From Chryseobacterium wanjuense (GTDB lineage: Bacteria > Bacteroidota > Bacteroidia > Flavobacteriales > Weeksellaceae), in the NCBI RefSeq assembly GCF_900111495.1, contig NZ_FOIU01000001.1, forward strand, positions 2,232,001 to 2,296,000: DNA of 64,000 bases, written 5' to 3'. Below are positions 16,613 through 25,090 of this stretch, in pieces. A model generated the notes under the pieces. The model worked only from the letters and a program-made list of their open reading frames with translations. It ran no database searches and was not told the origin of the DNA. Both the position numbers and the translations under genes were made by a program. The number at the start of each line of letters is the position of its first letter. Within the stretch, counting starts at the first letter, position 1.

Positions 16613-18013
16613 TTATATGTTTATCGCGCCTTGCCCCGAAGCAATCAGATACGCGTCTTTCAACGTTTCAGAATAGGTCGGGTGCGCGTAAGAAATTCTG
16701 AACATATCTTCTGCCGTGATTTCGTATTCCTGAGCGATAACGCCTTGTGCAATCAAATCTGCGGCTCTGGCTCCGATCACATGAACGCCTAAGACTTCAC
16801 CATATTTCGGATCAACCAACACTTTCGCAAAACCATCCATATCCATCGAAGCTCTCGCTCTTGCACTCGCTGAAAACGGGAATTTCCCCACATTATACGG
16901 AATATTATTTTTCTTTAAATATTCCTCCGAATAGCCCACAGAAGCCACTTCCGGCCAAGTATACACCACACCCGGAATTCTGTCGTAGTGGATATGATGT
17001 TTTTGTCCGTTGATGGTTTCCGCCACCAAAACACCTTCTTCCTCTGCTTTGTGAGCCAGCATTGCACCGCCGATCACATCACCGATTGCGTAGATATTAG
17101 AAACCGCTGTCTGATTATTTTCATAGACTTTAATAAATCCTCTTTCATCTACTTCAACACCGGTATTTTCCAAGCCTAAGCCTTTGGTAAAAGCTTTTCT
17201 TCCGACTGCCACCAGGACATATTCCGCTTCCAGTTCGTTTTCTGTACCGTCTTTATCTTTAAATAAAACTTTTGCGGACGATCCCAGATTCTCAGCTTTA
17301 TAAACACCCAGATTTAAACGAATATCAATTCCTTCTTTTTTCAGGATTTTATGAAGGTTTTTTCCCAATTCATTATCCATCGTTGAGATCAGATTATCAG
17401 CATATTCCAGAATGGTCACCTGAGTTCCGATTCGGTTGAAAATGGATGCCATTTCTACGCCGATCACTCCTCCACCGATGATTACCATTGATTTTGGCAG
17501 CTCTTTTAATGACAAAGCTTCGGTTGAAGTAATAATTCTTTGCTTATCGATTTCAACACCAGGGATGGTTGACGGTTTTGAACCTGTCGCAATGATATAA
17601 TGTTTCGCTGTAAGGTCTATTGTTTCATTTTCATTGCTTATTTTTAGGGTAGAATTATTGACAAAACCTGCCGTTCCTTTTAATCGGGTAATTTTATTTT
17701 TATTCATTAAAAAATCAAGTCCGGCGGTGTTTTTGGAGACCACTTCGGCTTTTCTTTTGTACATCTGCTGAAAATCGAGCTCGATTTGGTTTAATTTAAT
17801 TCCATGTTCATTAAATTTATGCTGAGCTTCCGAAAAATGATGCGTACTGTCCAGCAAAGCCTTGGTAGGAATACAGCCAACGTTGGTACAGGTTCCTCCC
17901 AACGTGTCATATTTTTCGATAATCGCAGTTTTGTAGCCGAGTTGTGCCGCTCTGATTGCAGCCACGTATCCACCGGGTCCGGAGCCGATTACGGCGATGT
18001 CATAATTTTCCAT
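16613..18013 (-). CDS. lpdA: Dihydrolipoamide dehydrogenase (E3)
   Basis: 466 residues from the ATG at 18013, where the conserved ENYDIAVIGSGPGGYVAAIRA FAD motif starts; the frame is open 15 codons further upstream but that part is unrelated. E3 reoxidises dihydrolipoyl groups of 2-oxoacid dehydrogenase complexes and passes electrons to NAD+. The redox disulfide is in GGTCTNVGCIPTKALL, the NAD domain shows VIIGGGVIGVEMA, and the active-site His-Glu region near the C-terminus is SYAHPTYSET. A divergent HxlR regulator lies 100 bp upstream with a palindrome in between. No E1 or E2 gene is in the window. Confidence 0.94.
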   Translation of the reverse strand: MENYDIAVIGSGPGGYVAAIRAAQLGYKTAIIEKYDTLGGTCTNVGCIPTKALLDSTHHFSEAQHKFNEHGIKLNQIELDFQQMYKRKAEVVSKNTAGLDFLMNKNKITRLKGTAGFVNNSTLKISNENETIDLTAKHYIIATGSKPSTIPGVEIDKQRIITSTEALSLKELPKSMVIIGGGVIGVEMASIFNRIGTQVTILEYADNLISTMDNELGKNLHKILKKEGIDIRLNLGVYKAENLGSSAKVLFKDKDGTENELEAEYVLVAVGRKAFTKGLGLENTGVEVDERGFIKVYENNQTAVSNIYAIGDVIGGAMLAHKAEEEGVLVAETINGQKHHIHYDRIPGVVYTWPEVASVGYSEEYLKKNNIPYNVGKFPFSASARARASMDMDGFAKVLVDPKYGEVLGVHVIGARAADLIAQGVIAQEYEITAEDMFRISYAHPTYSETLKDAYLIASGQGAINI

Positions 18014-18049
18014 TTGATTTATTAATTTTTTATGATTAAATTTACTTTT

Positions 18050-18065
18050 ATTTTGCAAGCAAAAT
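18050..18065. promoter_or_regulatory. Palindromic operator candidate between lpdA and hxlR
   Basis: ATTTTGCAAGCAAAAT has two 7-bp arms around an AA centre, and the half-site ATTTTGCAAG recurs at 18082-18091. It lies in the divergent region of an HxlR regulator gene, where autoregulatory sites usually sit. Assignment to HxlR is inference. Confidence 0.5.
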
Positions 18066-18113
18066 TAAAACAAAAACTTTCATTTTGCAAGTGATATTTT
18101 AGATATTGATAGT

Positions 18114-18515
18114 ATGAATAAAAAGAGGTCAGACTGCCCCATCAGTTGCTCCCTGGAAATCTGGGGCGACAAATGGTCGTTGTTGATTATCCGTGATCTG
18201 ATGATAAAAAAAGAATGTACTTACGGAGATTTTATGAAAGCCGGAGAAAAAATTGCTTCCAATATTTTGGCTTCAAGACTTCACCATTTATTGGAAAACG
18301 GAATTATTGCCAAGAAAGACCACCCTGAAAATAAGCTGAAAGTCTTATACCATCTGACAGAAAAAGGAATCGATTTGGTTCCTGTAATCGTCGAGATTAA
18401 TCTTTGGGGAGATAAATATATGACCGTTCCTGACGACAGAAAAAAGCTGCTGGAGAATATTAAAAAGGATAAAGAGAAGTTTATTAAAAAAGCGAAGGCG
18501 TATCTTTCTAGTTGA
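18114..18515 (+). CDS. HxlR family winged helix-turn-helix regulator
   Basis: 133 residues. The HxlR signature is clear: a Cys early in the chain (SDCPISCSLEIWGDKWSLLI), then IRDLM, FMKAGEKIASNILASRLHHL as the recognition helix region, and the wing GIIAKKDHPENKLKVLYHLTEKG. HxlR regulators act as dimers and many respond to electrophiles or oxidants through the N-terminal cysteine. Divergent from lpdA, with a palindrome at 18050-18065. The downstream gap holds only repeats before the alcohol dehydrogenase gene. Confidence 0.9.
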   Translation: MNKKRSDCPISCSLEIWGDKWSLLIIRDLMIKKECTYGDFMKAGEKIASNILASRLHHLLENGIIAKKDHPENKLKVLYHLTEKGIDLVPVIVEINLWGDKYMTVPDDRKKLLENIKKDKEKFIKKAKAYLSS

Positions 18516-18526
18516 TCTGCACTGTC

Positions 18527-18722
18527 ATTCAGAACGAAGTGAAGAATCTATTAGACAATCTTTTTCCCACAAAGTTTTTCATCCTGAAAGGATCTAGACC
18601 GTTTTTTAGCTTTGTTAAGATGCTTTCAGCATGACAATTCTATAGTTATTTTTAAAACATTATTGAGATTGCTTCGTCGCTTCTGAACCATGTTCGCAGA
18701 CCTTTTGTCTGTTCGCAATGAC
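18527..18722. repeat. Cluster of dispersed intergenic repeats in a 310-bp gap
   Basis: The 18516-18825 gap holds no gene. It contains three repeat types found elsewhere in the window: GTCATTCAGAACGAAGTGAA near 18532, a hairpin-like CATCCTGAAAGGATCTAGA ... ATGCTTTCAGCATGACA at about 18578-18637 (compare 27048 and 35968), and TTGAGATTGCTTCGTCGC ... TTCGCAATGACA at about 18663-18722 (compare 36056 and 55268). Confidence 0.6.
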
Positions 18723-18794
18723 ACGATAGTTTTAATAAAAATTAATCATCATAATTTTAAAACTTTATTAACTCAATTTTCGTTGGGCAATGCT

Positions 18795-18802
18795 TAAATT
18801 TG
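18795..18802 (+). promoter_or_regulatory. Candidate -7 promoter element for the alcohol dehydrogenase gene
   Basis: TAAATTTG matches TAnnTTTG and lies 23 nt before the ATG at 18826. It follows the repeat-filled gap, so the dehydrogenase is likely its own transcription unit. Confidence 0.5.
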
Positions 18803-18825
18803 ATTTAAAATAAATTTTAAGAACA

Positions 18826-19989
18826 ATGCTTAATTTCGAGTTTAAAAATCCAACAAAAATACTTTTCGGGAAAGGTGAAATAGCAAAAATTTCAAAAGAA
18901 ATCCCCAAAGACGCTAAAATTTTAATGATCTACGGCGGCGGAAGCATCAAAAATAACGGTGTTTACGATCAGGTAAAAGATGCCTTAAAAGATCATGAAG
19001 TCTATGAGTTCGGCGGTGTTCCTGCCAATCCGGAATATGAAGTCTTGATCAATGCTTTAAGCTTTATCGAAGAAAAAGATATCACTTTCCTTCTGGCTGT
19101 TGGTGGTGGTTCTGTGATTGATGGGACAAAATTTCTTTCTGCAGCGGCAAATTACGACGGTGAACCGTGGGAAATCCTTACAAAACCGGTAAGAACTTTT
19201 GAAGGAGAAGGAATGCCTTTCGGAACAGTTCTGACCTTACCAGCAACGGGTTCTGAAATGAACTCAGGATACGTAATTTCCAGAAGAGAAACCAACGAAA
19301 AGCTTTCTACAGGTGGTCCCGGACTTTTCCCACAGTTCTCGGTTTTGGATCCGGAAGTTGTGAAATCAATTCCGCAAAGACAAATCGTAAACGGAATTAC
19401 CGACGCTTATACCCACGTTTTGGAACAATATATGACGGCCCCTTCTTCTGCAGATTTACAGGAAAGAATCGCCGAAAGTATTCTGATCAGCTTGCAGGAA
19501 ACAGCTCCGAAAGTGTTGGCAGACGATTTCGATTATGACGCAGCTGGAAATTTCATGTGGTGCTGTACGATGGCTCTGAACGGACTAATTCAAAAAGGAG
19601 TAATCACAGACTGGGCGGTTCATGCAATGGGACACGAACTGACAGCTTATTTCGGAATCGATCACGCAAGAACATTGGCAATCATTGCTCCATCTCATTA
19701 TCGTTATAATTTTGAGGCTAAAAAAGGAAAATTAGCGCAATACGCCGAAAGAGTCTGGGGAATTAAAAACGGAACTGTCGAGGAAAAAGCAGAACTGGGA
19801 ATTCAGAAACTGGAAGAATTTTTCCATAGCCTTCATATTCAGACCAAACTTTCAGAATACACGGAAGACTTCAACGGAACCGCAGAAAGAGTGGAAAAAG
19901 CCTTTACAGAAAGGAATTGGCTGGGTCTTGGCGAATATAAAAAACTGACTCCGCAGGATGCTTATAAAATCGTGGAGATGAGCTATTAA
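18826..19989 (+). CDS. Iron-containing alcohol dehydrogenase (YqhD/BdhA-like)
   Basis: 387 residues, the usual size. Recognisable blocks: FKNPTKILFGKGEI at the N-terminus, GGGSVIDGTKF (NADP-binding loop GGGS) near residues 96-106, LTLPATGSEMN, and the metal-binding region around DAYTHVLEQY and AVHAMGHELTAYFGIDHARTLA, where the His residues bind Fe2+ or Zn2+. YqhD-type enzymes reduce a broad range of aldehydes with NADPH and often serve in detoxification. The neighbouring HxlR regulator upstream might control it, but repeats and a separate promoter lie between. Confidence 0.92.
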   Translation: MLNFEFKNPTKILFGKGEIAKISKEIPKDAKILMIYGGGSIKNNGVYDQVKDALKDHEVYEFGGVPANPEYEVLINALSFIEEKDITFLLAVGGGSVIDGTKFLSAAANYDGEPWEILTKPVRTFEGEGMPFGTVLTLPATGSEMNSGYVISRRETNEKLSTGGPGLFPQFSVLDPEVVKSIPQRQIVNGITDAYTHVLEQYMTAPSSADLQERIAESILISLQETAPKVLADDFDYDAAGNFMWCCTMALNGLIQKGVITDWAVHAMGHELTAYFGIDHARTLAIIAPSHYRYNFEAKKGKLAQYAERVWGIKNGTVEEKAELGIQKLEEFFHSLHIQTKLSEYTEDFNGTAERVEKAFTERNWLGLGEYKKLTPQDAYKIVEMSY

Positions 19990-19997
19990 TAAAGACT

Positions 19998-20095
19998 GGA
20001 AGCCTGAGGCTGGATGATGGAAGCTTATTTTTGTAGTGTTAAAATAATACGTTTTAATAATAAACTTCCCGCATCCATCTTCTAACTTCCATCCT
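19998..20095. repeat. Dispersed GGAAGC-type palindromic repeat, copy 2
   Basis: GGATGATGGAAGCTTA near 20012 faces AACTTCCCGCATCC near 20064, with outer parts CTGGAAGCC and TAACTTCCATCC. It follows the dehydrogenase stop, as do related copies after other genes. Confidence 0.6.
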
Positions 20096-20180
20096 AAATT
20101 ATCTTTTCTACAACCAATCATTCAAAAAACCTTAATTTCATTATTGATATTTCAAATTTATTTATATTTTAGCATATTCT

Positions 20181-20188
20181 TAAATTTG
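20181..20188 (+). promoter_or_regulatory. -7 element immediately before the lipocalin-like gene
   Basis: TAAATTTG followed by TGAAA and the ATG at 20194. The 5-nt spacing predicts a leaderless or almost leaderless mRNA. The GTG at 20188 overlaps this element and is therefore an unlikely start. Confidence 0.55.
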
Positions 20189-20193
20189 TGAAA

Positions 20194-20658
20194 ATGAAAA
20201 AACAGTTACTTCTTTTATTTGCCTTTTCAGCGTTAGCGCTTACTTCTTGTGAAGATGATGATATCCAAGGTTATGAAATGGATATGATGAAAGGTGATTG
20301 GAAGACCAGTAAAATAGAAGTGATCTCCGGAAAAGACGATAAAACAGTAATTTCTACAGATACTCCTATAGGATGTTCTGCCAAAAACATTACATACTTC
20401 AGTACAGATTACTCTACTTCTTATACCTATTTTACAGGAGTGGGTGCAGATTGCCAGCTTAACGGTAAAAGTGAAGGAACTTATACTTACGACACCGAAA
20501 CAAAGGATTTAACGATCAATTATGTAAATGACAGTTCAAGACCGTATAAAGTGGTAGTGCTTACCAGCTCAGAAATGAGAGTGAAGCAGATGTTTGACAA
20601 CATCGACCAGAATGGAGATCTGATCATTGATTACACTTACATTACTTACAAAAGATAA
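20194..20658 (+). CDS. Lipocalin-like lipoprotein
   Basis: 154 residues from the ATG at 20194. The signal peptide ends in lipobox LTSC followed by EDDD. The mature domain begins MMKGDWKTSKIEVISGKDD and has repeated beta strands, as in the lipocalin-like / DUF4923-type lipoproteins of Bacteroidetes, where a W of the G-x-W motif (GDWKTS) starts the barrel. Ligand unknown. A strong terminator follows. Confidence 0.75.
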   Translation: MKKQLLLLFAFSALALTSCEDDDIQGYEMDMMKGDWKTSKIEVISGKDDKTVISTDTPIGCSAKNITYFSTDYSTSYTYFTGVGADCQLNGKSEGTYTYDTETKDLTINYVNDSSRPYKVVVLTSSEMRVKQMFDNIDQNGDLIIDYTYITYKR

Positions 20659-20662
20659 ACAC

Positions 20663-20692
20663 AAAACTCCCGGATTTTTCGGGAGTTTTTTT
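20663..20692 (+). terminator. Terminator after the lipocalin-like gene
   Basis: AACTCCCG pairs with CGGGAGTT (8 bp) around a 7-nt loop and is followed by a T-run at 20685-20692. Confidence 0.85.
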
Positions 20693-20735
20693 ATGAAAAA
20701 GAAAAATTTTAATATTAACTGAAAATTATTAAAAA

Positions 20736-21392
20736 ATGAAGAAGATATTATCAGCATTCCTGTTGCTGACTGTTGCCCTTTTCTTTTCGCAGGAAAAAAA
20801 GCCGATGTTTTGGCAAGACATTCAGAATTTCAAAAAACTGGATCAGGAAACAGCACCACCGAAAGATGCCATCCTTTTAGTCGGAAGTTCATCTTTCACC
20901 AAATGGACGGATGTTGCGAATTATTTTCCGGATAAAACAATCATCAACAGAGGTTTTGGCGGATCCAGGCTTACAGATCTTAATGATTACGCCAATGATC
21001 TTCTGAACCCTTATCAGCCTAAACAGATCATTATTTACTGTGGAGAAAATGATTTTGCGGATAATGATAAACTAAAAGCAGATGTCGTTGTCAACAGATT
21101 TAAAACTTTTTATAAAAAAATAAGAGCAAAATTTCCTGATATTGAGGTAGATTACATTTCCATTAAATATTCTCCGAGCCGCGAAAAGCTTTGGCCACAA
21201 ATGAAAATTGCCAATAAAAAAATCGCTGCTTTCATGAAAAAAGAACCTCATGCAGAATTCATTGATATTACAAAAGTGATGCAGGATTCCAACGGAAACG
21301 TAAGAAAAGACCTTTTTGTGGAAGATATGCTTCATATGACTCCGGAAGGTTATCAGCTATGGACTTCTGTGATGAATCCTTATATGAAGTAA
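20736..21392 (+). CDS. Secreted SGNH/GDSL hydrolase
   Basis: 218 residues with a signal peptide ending near LFFSQ. All four SGNH blocks are visible: catalytic Ser in LLVGSSSFTKW (block I), Gly in INRGFGGSRL (II), Asn in YCGENDFA (III), and the Asp-xx-His pair in EDMLHMTPEGYQLW (V). These enzymes are esterases or lipases; many of this sub-type deacetylate carbohydrates, but the substrate is not shown here. Likely periplasmic or secreted. Confidence 0.88.
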   Translation: MKKILSAFLLLTVALFFSQEKKPMFWQDIQNFKKLDQETAPPKDAILLVGSSSFTKWTDVANYFPDKTIINRGFGGSRLTDLNDYANDLLNPYQPKQIIIYCGENDFADNDKLKADVVVNRFKTFYKKIRAKFPDIEVDYISIKYSPSREKLWPQMKIANKKIAAFMKKEPHAEFIDITKVMQDSNGNVRKDLFVEDMLHMTPEGYQLWTSVMNPYMK

Positions 21393-21420
21393 GCGAAGTC
21401 GAAGCATCTTAAGCAGAATG

Positions 21421-21453
21421 ATCCTTGTCAAGGTTCAGAACCTTGACAAGGAT
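21421..21453. repeat. CCTTGTCAAGG double palindrome, copy 1
   Basis: ATCCTTGTCAAGGTT and its complement AACCTTGACAAGGAT form a perfect 15-bp stem with a 3-nt loop. Each arm contains its own palindrome (CCTTG-T-CAAGG). Related elements occur at 32931-32963 and, with a changed core, at 45103-45135. Confidence 0.75.
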
Positions 21454-21467
21454 TAATAATCCAATAA

Positions 21468-21496
21468 AAAAACGATTCCAAATTGGAATCGTTTTT
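21468..21496. terminator. Bidirectional terminator between SGNH hydrolase and helicase genes
   Basis: A perfect 13-bp stem (AAAAACGATTCCA / TGGAATCGTTTTT) with a 3-nt loop ends 3 bp before the helicase stop codon. Confidence 0.85.
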
Positions 21497-21499
21497 CGT

Positions 21500-22852
21500 T
21501 TATTTTTTTCTCTTAGATTTTGATATTGCTTTCTGTTGCGCTCTGTTGGCTCCGAATTTCTTTGGTGCCTTTCTCTTCGACGGGCCACCCCAGTTTTCCT
21601 TCTTATTTTTATCCTTCTTCTCATGGAAAGCACCTCCACCTTCGGTTAATTTAACCTGTGCAGGATTTTTCATCACAATTTGTTCTTCTTCAGAAGCAAT
21701 CTTTTTAGGATTAATTTTCACTCCTTCAGGGAAATCGATGAATTTTAATTCTTTATCCATCAGCAATTCGATGTCAAGGATCAAAGGTTCTTCTTTTTTT
21801 GTCACAAATGTGATAGCCTTTCCGTTCTTATCCGCTCTACCCGTTCTACCAATTCTGTGAATGTATTGCTCAGGAACATCAGGAGTTTCAAAATTGATGA
21901 CGTGGGTAATATCTGAAATATCCAGACCTCTAGCCATTACGTCAGTAGTAATCAGACCTCTTATCTCCTCATTTTCAAAACGTTTCATTGCTTTAAGCCT
22001 GTAATTTTGAGATTTATTCGAGTGAATGACATCAAACTGTTCAGGGAAAAGTTCATCAATTTTAGTAAACAACAAATCTGCATGTCTTTTATTATTATTG
22101 AAAATCAAAACCTTAGACATATCGGTATCCGTTTTCAATAAATGTTCAAGCAAATTAATTTTAGTATTAAAATTTTCTACTTTATATCCGGTTTGCTCAA
22201 TTTTTTCCAATGGAGTTCCGGATTTTGCTAAAGAAATTTCTACCGGACTGGCAAAATACTCATCCAGCATTTCATCTACAGCTTCCGTCATCGTAGCCGA
22301 GAAAAGAATGTTTTGTCTTTTCTCCTTCATCATTTCAAAAATGTGTGTCAGCTGCGGTCTGAAACCTAAATTAAGCATTTCATCAAACTCATCAATGATC
22401 AGCTTCTGAACTTCTCTCAGAGAAATGGCATTATCAATCGCTAAATCCATCACCCTTCCCGGAGTTCCCACCAAAATATCACATCCGTCATTGAACAACA
22501 GCTTCTGTGTATTGATATTTTTACCTCCATAAATTCCGATAACTCTTGCAGTAATATTTTCGGTCAGTTTTTCAATAATTTCCGTTACCTGTACTACTAA
22601 TTCTCTTGTAGGAACCAATACCAAAACCGTTGGATTTCCGGTCTTGTTGTATTTCCATGTCTTTAAAACTGGCAGAAGATAAGCTAATGTTTTTCCGGTT
22701 CCGGTTTGTGCAATTCCCATTACATCGCGTCCGGAAAGTATCGGCTTTAAGCTTTTTTCCTGAATCGGTGTAGGTTCGAAGAGTTCCAGATCCGCCAAAA
22801 CATCAAGAATTTTAACCGGAAGTTCAAAATCTGCAAAAGTGAGTTTTTCCAT
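21500..22852 (-). CDS. DEAD-box ATP-dependent RNA helicase
   Basis: 450 residues from the ATG at 22852. The helicase core is complete: Q motif (PTPIQEKSL), Walker A AQTGTGKT, PTRELV, GTPGRV, the Walker B box as DEFD in place of DEAD, SATM, then domain 2 with VLIFNNNKRHADLL, TDVMARGLDI and HRIGRTGR. The C-terminal 80 residues are basic and low in complexity (KKDKNKKEN and KSKRKK), as in RhlE-type helicases that bind rRNA or mRNA. Likely role: ribosome assembly or mRNA turnover, perhaps in the cold. A TATCTTTG element sits 4 nt before the ATG, predicting a leaderless transcript. Confidence 0.93.
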   Translation of the reverse strand: MEKLTFADFELPVKILDVLADLELFEPTPIQEKSLKPILSGRDVMGIAQTGTGKTLAYLLPVLKTWKYNKTGNPTVLVLVPTRELVVQVTEIIEKLTENITARVIGIYGGKNINTQKLLFNDGCDILVGTPGRVMDLAIDNAISLREVQKLIIDEFDEMLNLGFRPQLTHIFEMMKEKRQNILFSATMTEAVDEMLDEYFASPVEISLAKSGTPLEKIEQTGYKVENFNTKINLLEHLLKTDTDMSKVLIFNNNKRHADLLFTKIDELFPEQFDVIHSNKSQNYRLKAMKRFENEEIRGLITTDVMARGLDISDITHVINFETPDVPEQYIHRIGRTGRADKNGKAITFVTKKEEPLILDIELLMDKELKFIDFPEGVKINPKKIASEEEQIVMKNPAQVKLTEGGGAFHEKKDKNKKENWGGPSKRKAPKKFGANRAQQKAISKSKRKK

Positions 22853-22856
22853 GGTG

Positions 22857-22864
22857 CAAAGATA
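22857..22864 (-). promoter_or_regulatory. -7 element 4 nt before the helicase start
   Basis: On the minus strand TATCTTTG is followed by CACC and ATG, the same spacing as at ppc. It also argues against the longer upstream frame that would overlap it. Confidence 0.6.
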
Positions 22865-23000
22865 GGTAATTAATTTTTTAAACTTTAGCGGTAAGTCTGA
22901 AGATGGAAGCTGGAGGTTTGTAATCCTCAAATTGAGCTTTGTGTTTACCTTTTTTAATCTTCGCGAAGTGAGTTAAAAAGCTATTTTTGAGTACTTTAAA

Positions 23001-24650
23001 TCACTTCCTTGTAATCCTCAATAAAATAATAATCACCAACAATATAGAAAAAATAAACCCCAATACCGCCATCAAAGACATTTCTCCAATTCTAGGACCT
23101 GATTCTGAGACAAAAACGATGGCTGTTGCAATAATATTTGCCCCTAAAATCATGGCTAAAATTAAATTGACAATGCTTGATTTTATAAGTTGATTTGTCT
23201 TTTCAATATTCTTGATTTCGCTGGAAACAGTGAATTTATTTTCGTCTAATTTTTGTAAAACAGAACGTAATTCTTTCGGAATTTCATCTACATTATCTGT
23301 AAAATTCATCATCCGATCCATTCCTGTTTTTAAAATATTCTTTGGACTGATCTTTTTTGCAAATATTTTTTTCGTGTACGGATGCAAACTTTTTACAATA
23401 TCAAGATCGGGATTAATCGTTCTTCCAACACCTTCTATCAGACTGATACCTTTGAATAAAAGATAAAAATAATCCGGCATGTACAGTCGATTATCCTTCA
23501 ATACATCTTTCATTTTATTGATAATTGATTGTGGATCAATATCTTTCAATGAAGAACTATGTACAAAATCCAGAATATCCTCAACATCATTTTCGAATCT
23601 TCTTTCATCCGGAATCTGATAGCTGATCGCCATTTTTTTCAGATATCTAACAATTTTATGCGGATTTTTTGCAACAAAGCTTACAATTAAATTTTCAAGA
23701 ACTTCTTTATCATTCGGCGGAATTTTTCCTACAGCTCCAAAATCAATAAAAACAACCTTTCCGTCTTTTTTAACTAAAATATTTCCGGCATGAGGATCTG
23801 CATGGAAGAAACCATAATCTAAGATTTGTGACACAAAAAGCCTTAAACCAACCTCGGAAATCGTTACCGGATTAATATTATGTTCTAAAAGTAAAGCTTT
23901 ATCCGTTACCTTTATTCCATCAATAAATTCCATACAAAGAATATTATTGTTAGAAAATTCTTCGAAAATTTTAGGAACGTAGGTTTCTTTATTATTTTTA
24001 AAATTTCTTCTGAACTGTAGAATATTTTCCTTTTCATTGATCAAAGAAACTTCTTCCAGCAAAGATTTTTCAAAAGTGGAAATAGCCTGTTTTAAATTGA
24101 GCTTCTCTCCTATTTCAGAGTAAGATGAAACGAGTTTTTCAAGGTCTTTAATTAATAATAAATCATCTTCAATAACAGTTTGAACATCAGGCTTTTTTAT
24201 CTTTAAAATCACTTCAGTTCCGTCGATTAAAGTTGCCTTGTAAACCTGGGCAATGGAAGCTGTTGCCAATGGATCTCTCTGAATATCAGCAAAATGCTCA
24301 TTAATGGAAATATTGAATTCGTTTTCGAGAATTTCCTCAATATTCATTTCAACCATATCTACCTTATCCTGAAGCTTCTGCAGCTCCTGAATAAGCTCAG
24401 GCGGGAGAAGGTCTTCCCTGTTGCTGAATGTCTGACCGAGCTTCACAAACGTAGGTCCCAATTCTTCCAAAACCAGCCTGATTCTTTCGTAAACGGTTCC
24501 TTTGGAGACAATTTCGTCCGTATTATTGGGAATATCCACCTGCTTGTTTCCGCTTTTCATTCTTGCCAAAACATCTTTAAAACCGTATTTGCTCAGTACG
24601 GAAATCAATTTTGCGGATCTTTTCAGTTTTCTCTGTTGTTTGTCAAACAT
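23001..24650 (-). CDS. UbiB/AarF (ABC1) family atypical kinase
   Basis: 549 residues. ABC1 hallmarks: the KxGQ-type motif FVKLGQTFSNREDLLPPEL, the Ala-rich loop ASIAQVYKA, the lysine strand EVILKIKKPDV, the catalytic loop FHADPHAGNILV and the metal site VFIDFGAVG. Two hydrophobic segments at the C-terminus (about 490-510 and 525-545) anchor it in the membrane. Family members support ubiquinone or menaquinone synthesis or membrane lipid transport as ATPases. Bacteroidetes use menaquinone, so an ubiquinone role is unlikely to be literal. Stands alone between divergent and convergent genes. Confidence 0.9.
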   Translation of the reverse strand: MFDKQQRKLKRSAKLISVLSKYGFKDVLARMKSGNKQVDIPNNTDEIVSKGTVYERIRLVLEELGPTFVKLGQTFSNREDLLPPELIQELQKLQDKVDMVEMNIEEILENEFNISINEHFADIQRDPLATASIAQVYKATLIDGTEVILKIKKPDVQTVIEDDLLLIKDLEKLVSSYSEIGEKLNLKQAISTFEKSLLEEVSLINEKENILQFRRNFKNNKETYVPKIFEEFSNNNILCMEFIDGIKVTDKALLLEHNINPVTISEVGLRLFVSQILDYGFFHADPHAGNILVKKDGKVVFIDFGAVGKIPPNDKEVLENLIVSFVAKNPHKIVRYLKKMAISYQIPDERRFENDVEDILDFVHSSSLKDIDPQSIINKMKDVLKDNRLYMPDYFYLLFKGISLIEGVGRTINPDLDIVKSLHPYTKKIFAKKISPKNILKTGMDRMMNFTDNVDEIPKELRSVLQKLDENKFTVSSEIKNIEKTNQLIKSSIVNLILAMILGANIIATAIVFVSESGPRIGEMSLMAVLGFIFSILLVIIILLRITRK

Positions 24651-24750
24651 ATCTTGAAATGTAGTTGCAATTTAATTCAAAAATTGTTCTTTTTAATTAT
24701 ATTCAAATAAAAATCTATAATTTCGATTCATAAAATTCATTCAAAAAACA

Positions 24751-25002
24751 ATGACAGAATCAGAATTAAAAAACATACTTAAAATCTGTAATAAAGCTAC
24801 AAAAGCTCCCTGGAGATTATATATTGAAGGAAGAGATTTTACTTCCGGCTCCAGCTTTATTATGACAGGCGAAATCGAAAATAGAGATTATGATATTGAA
24901 TTTTTAAAAATAAAGAAAGAAGACCAGGATTTTATTGTTATGGCCAGAAATGTTCTCCCTCAATTGATTAATGAAATTATCAAACTTAAATTCCAACAAT
25001 AA
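24751..25002 (+). CDS. Small conserved hypothetical protein
   Basis: 83 residues, no signal or membrane segment. The sequence pattern ATKAPWRLYIEGRDFTSGSS, then DIEFLKIKKEDQDFIVMARN and VLPQLINEI reminds me of a widespread small hypothetical family with an APW...EGRDHTSG...DQDFIA.AR..P.L motif; I cannot confirm this here. No function known. It lies upstream of the Cys-rich peptide gene (88 bp gap) in the same orientation, so the two might form a unit. Confidence 0.6.
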   Translation: MTESELKNILKICNKATKAPWRLYIEGRDFTSGSSFIMTGEIENRDYDIEFLKIKKEDQDFIVMARNVLPQLINEIIKLKFQQ

Positions 25003-25090
25003 ACTCTTACTTACACATCGATTCATTAAAAAAATATTTTTAACTTTATACTCACCAAACAGTAAAACCAACCTATAAAGAAATATTAAA

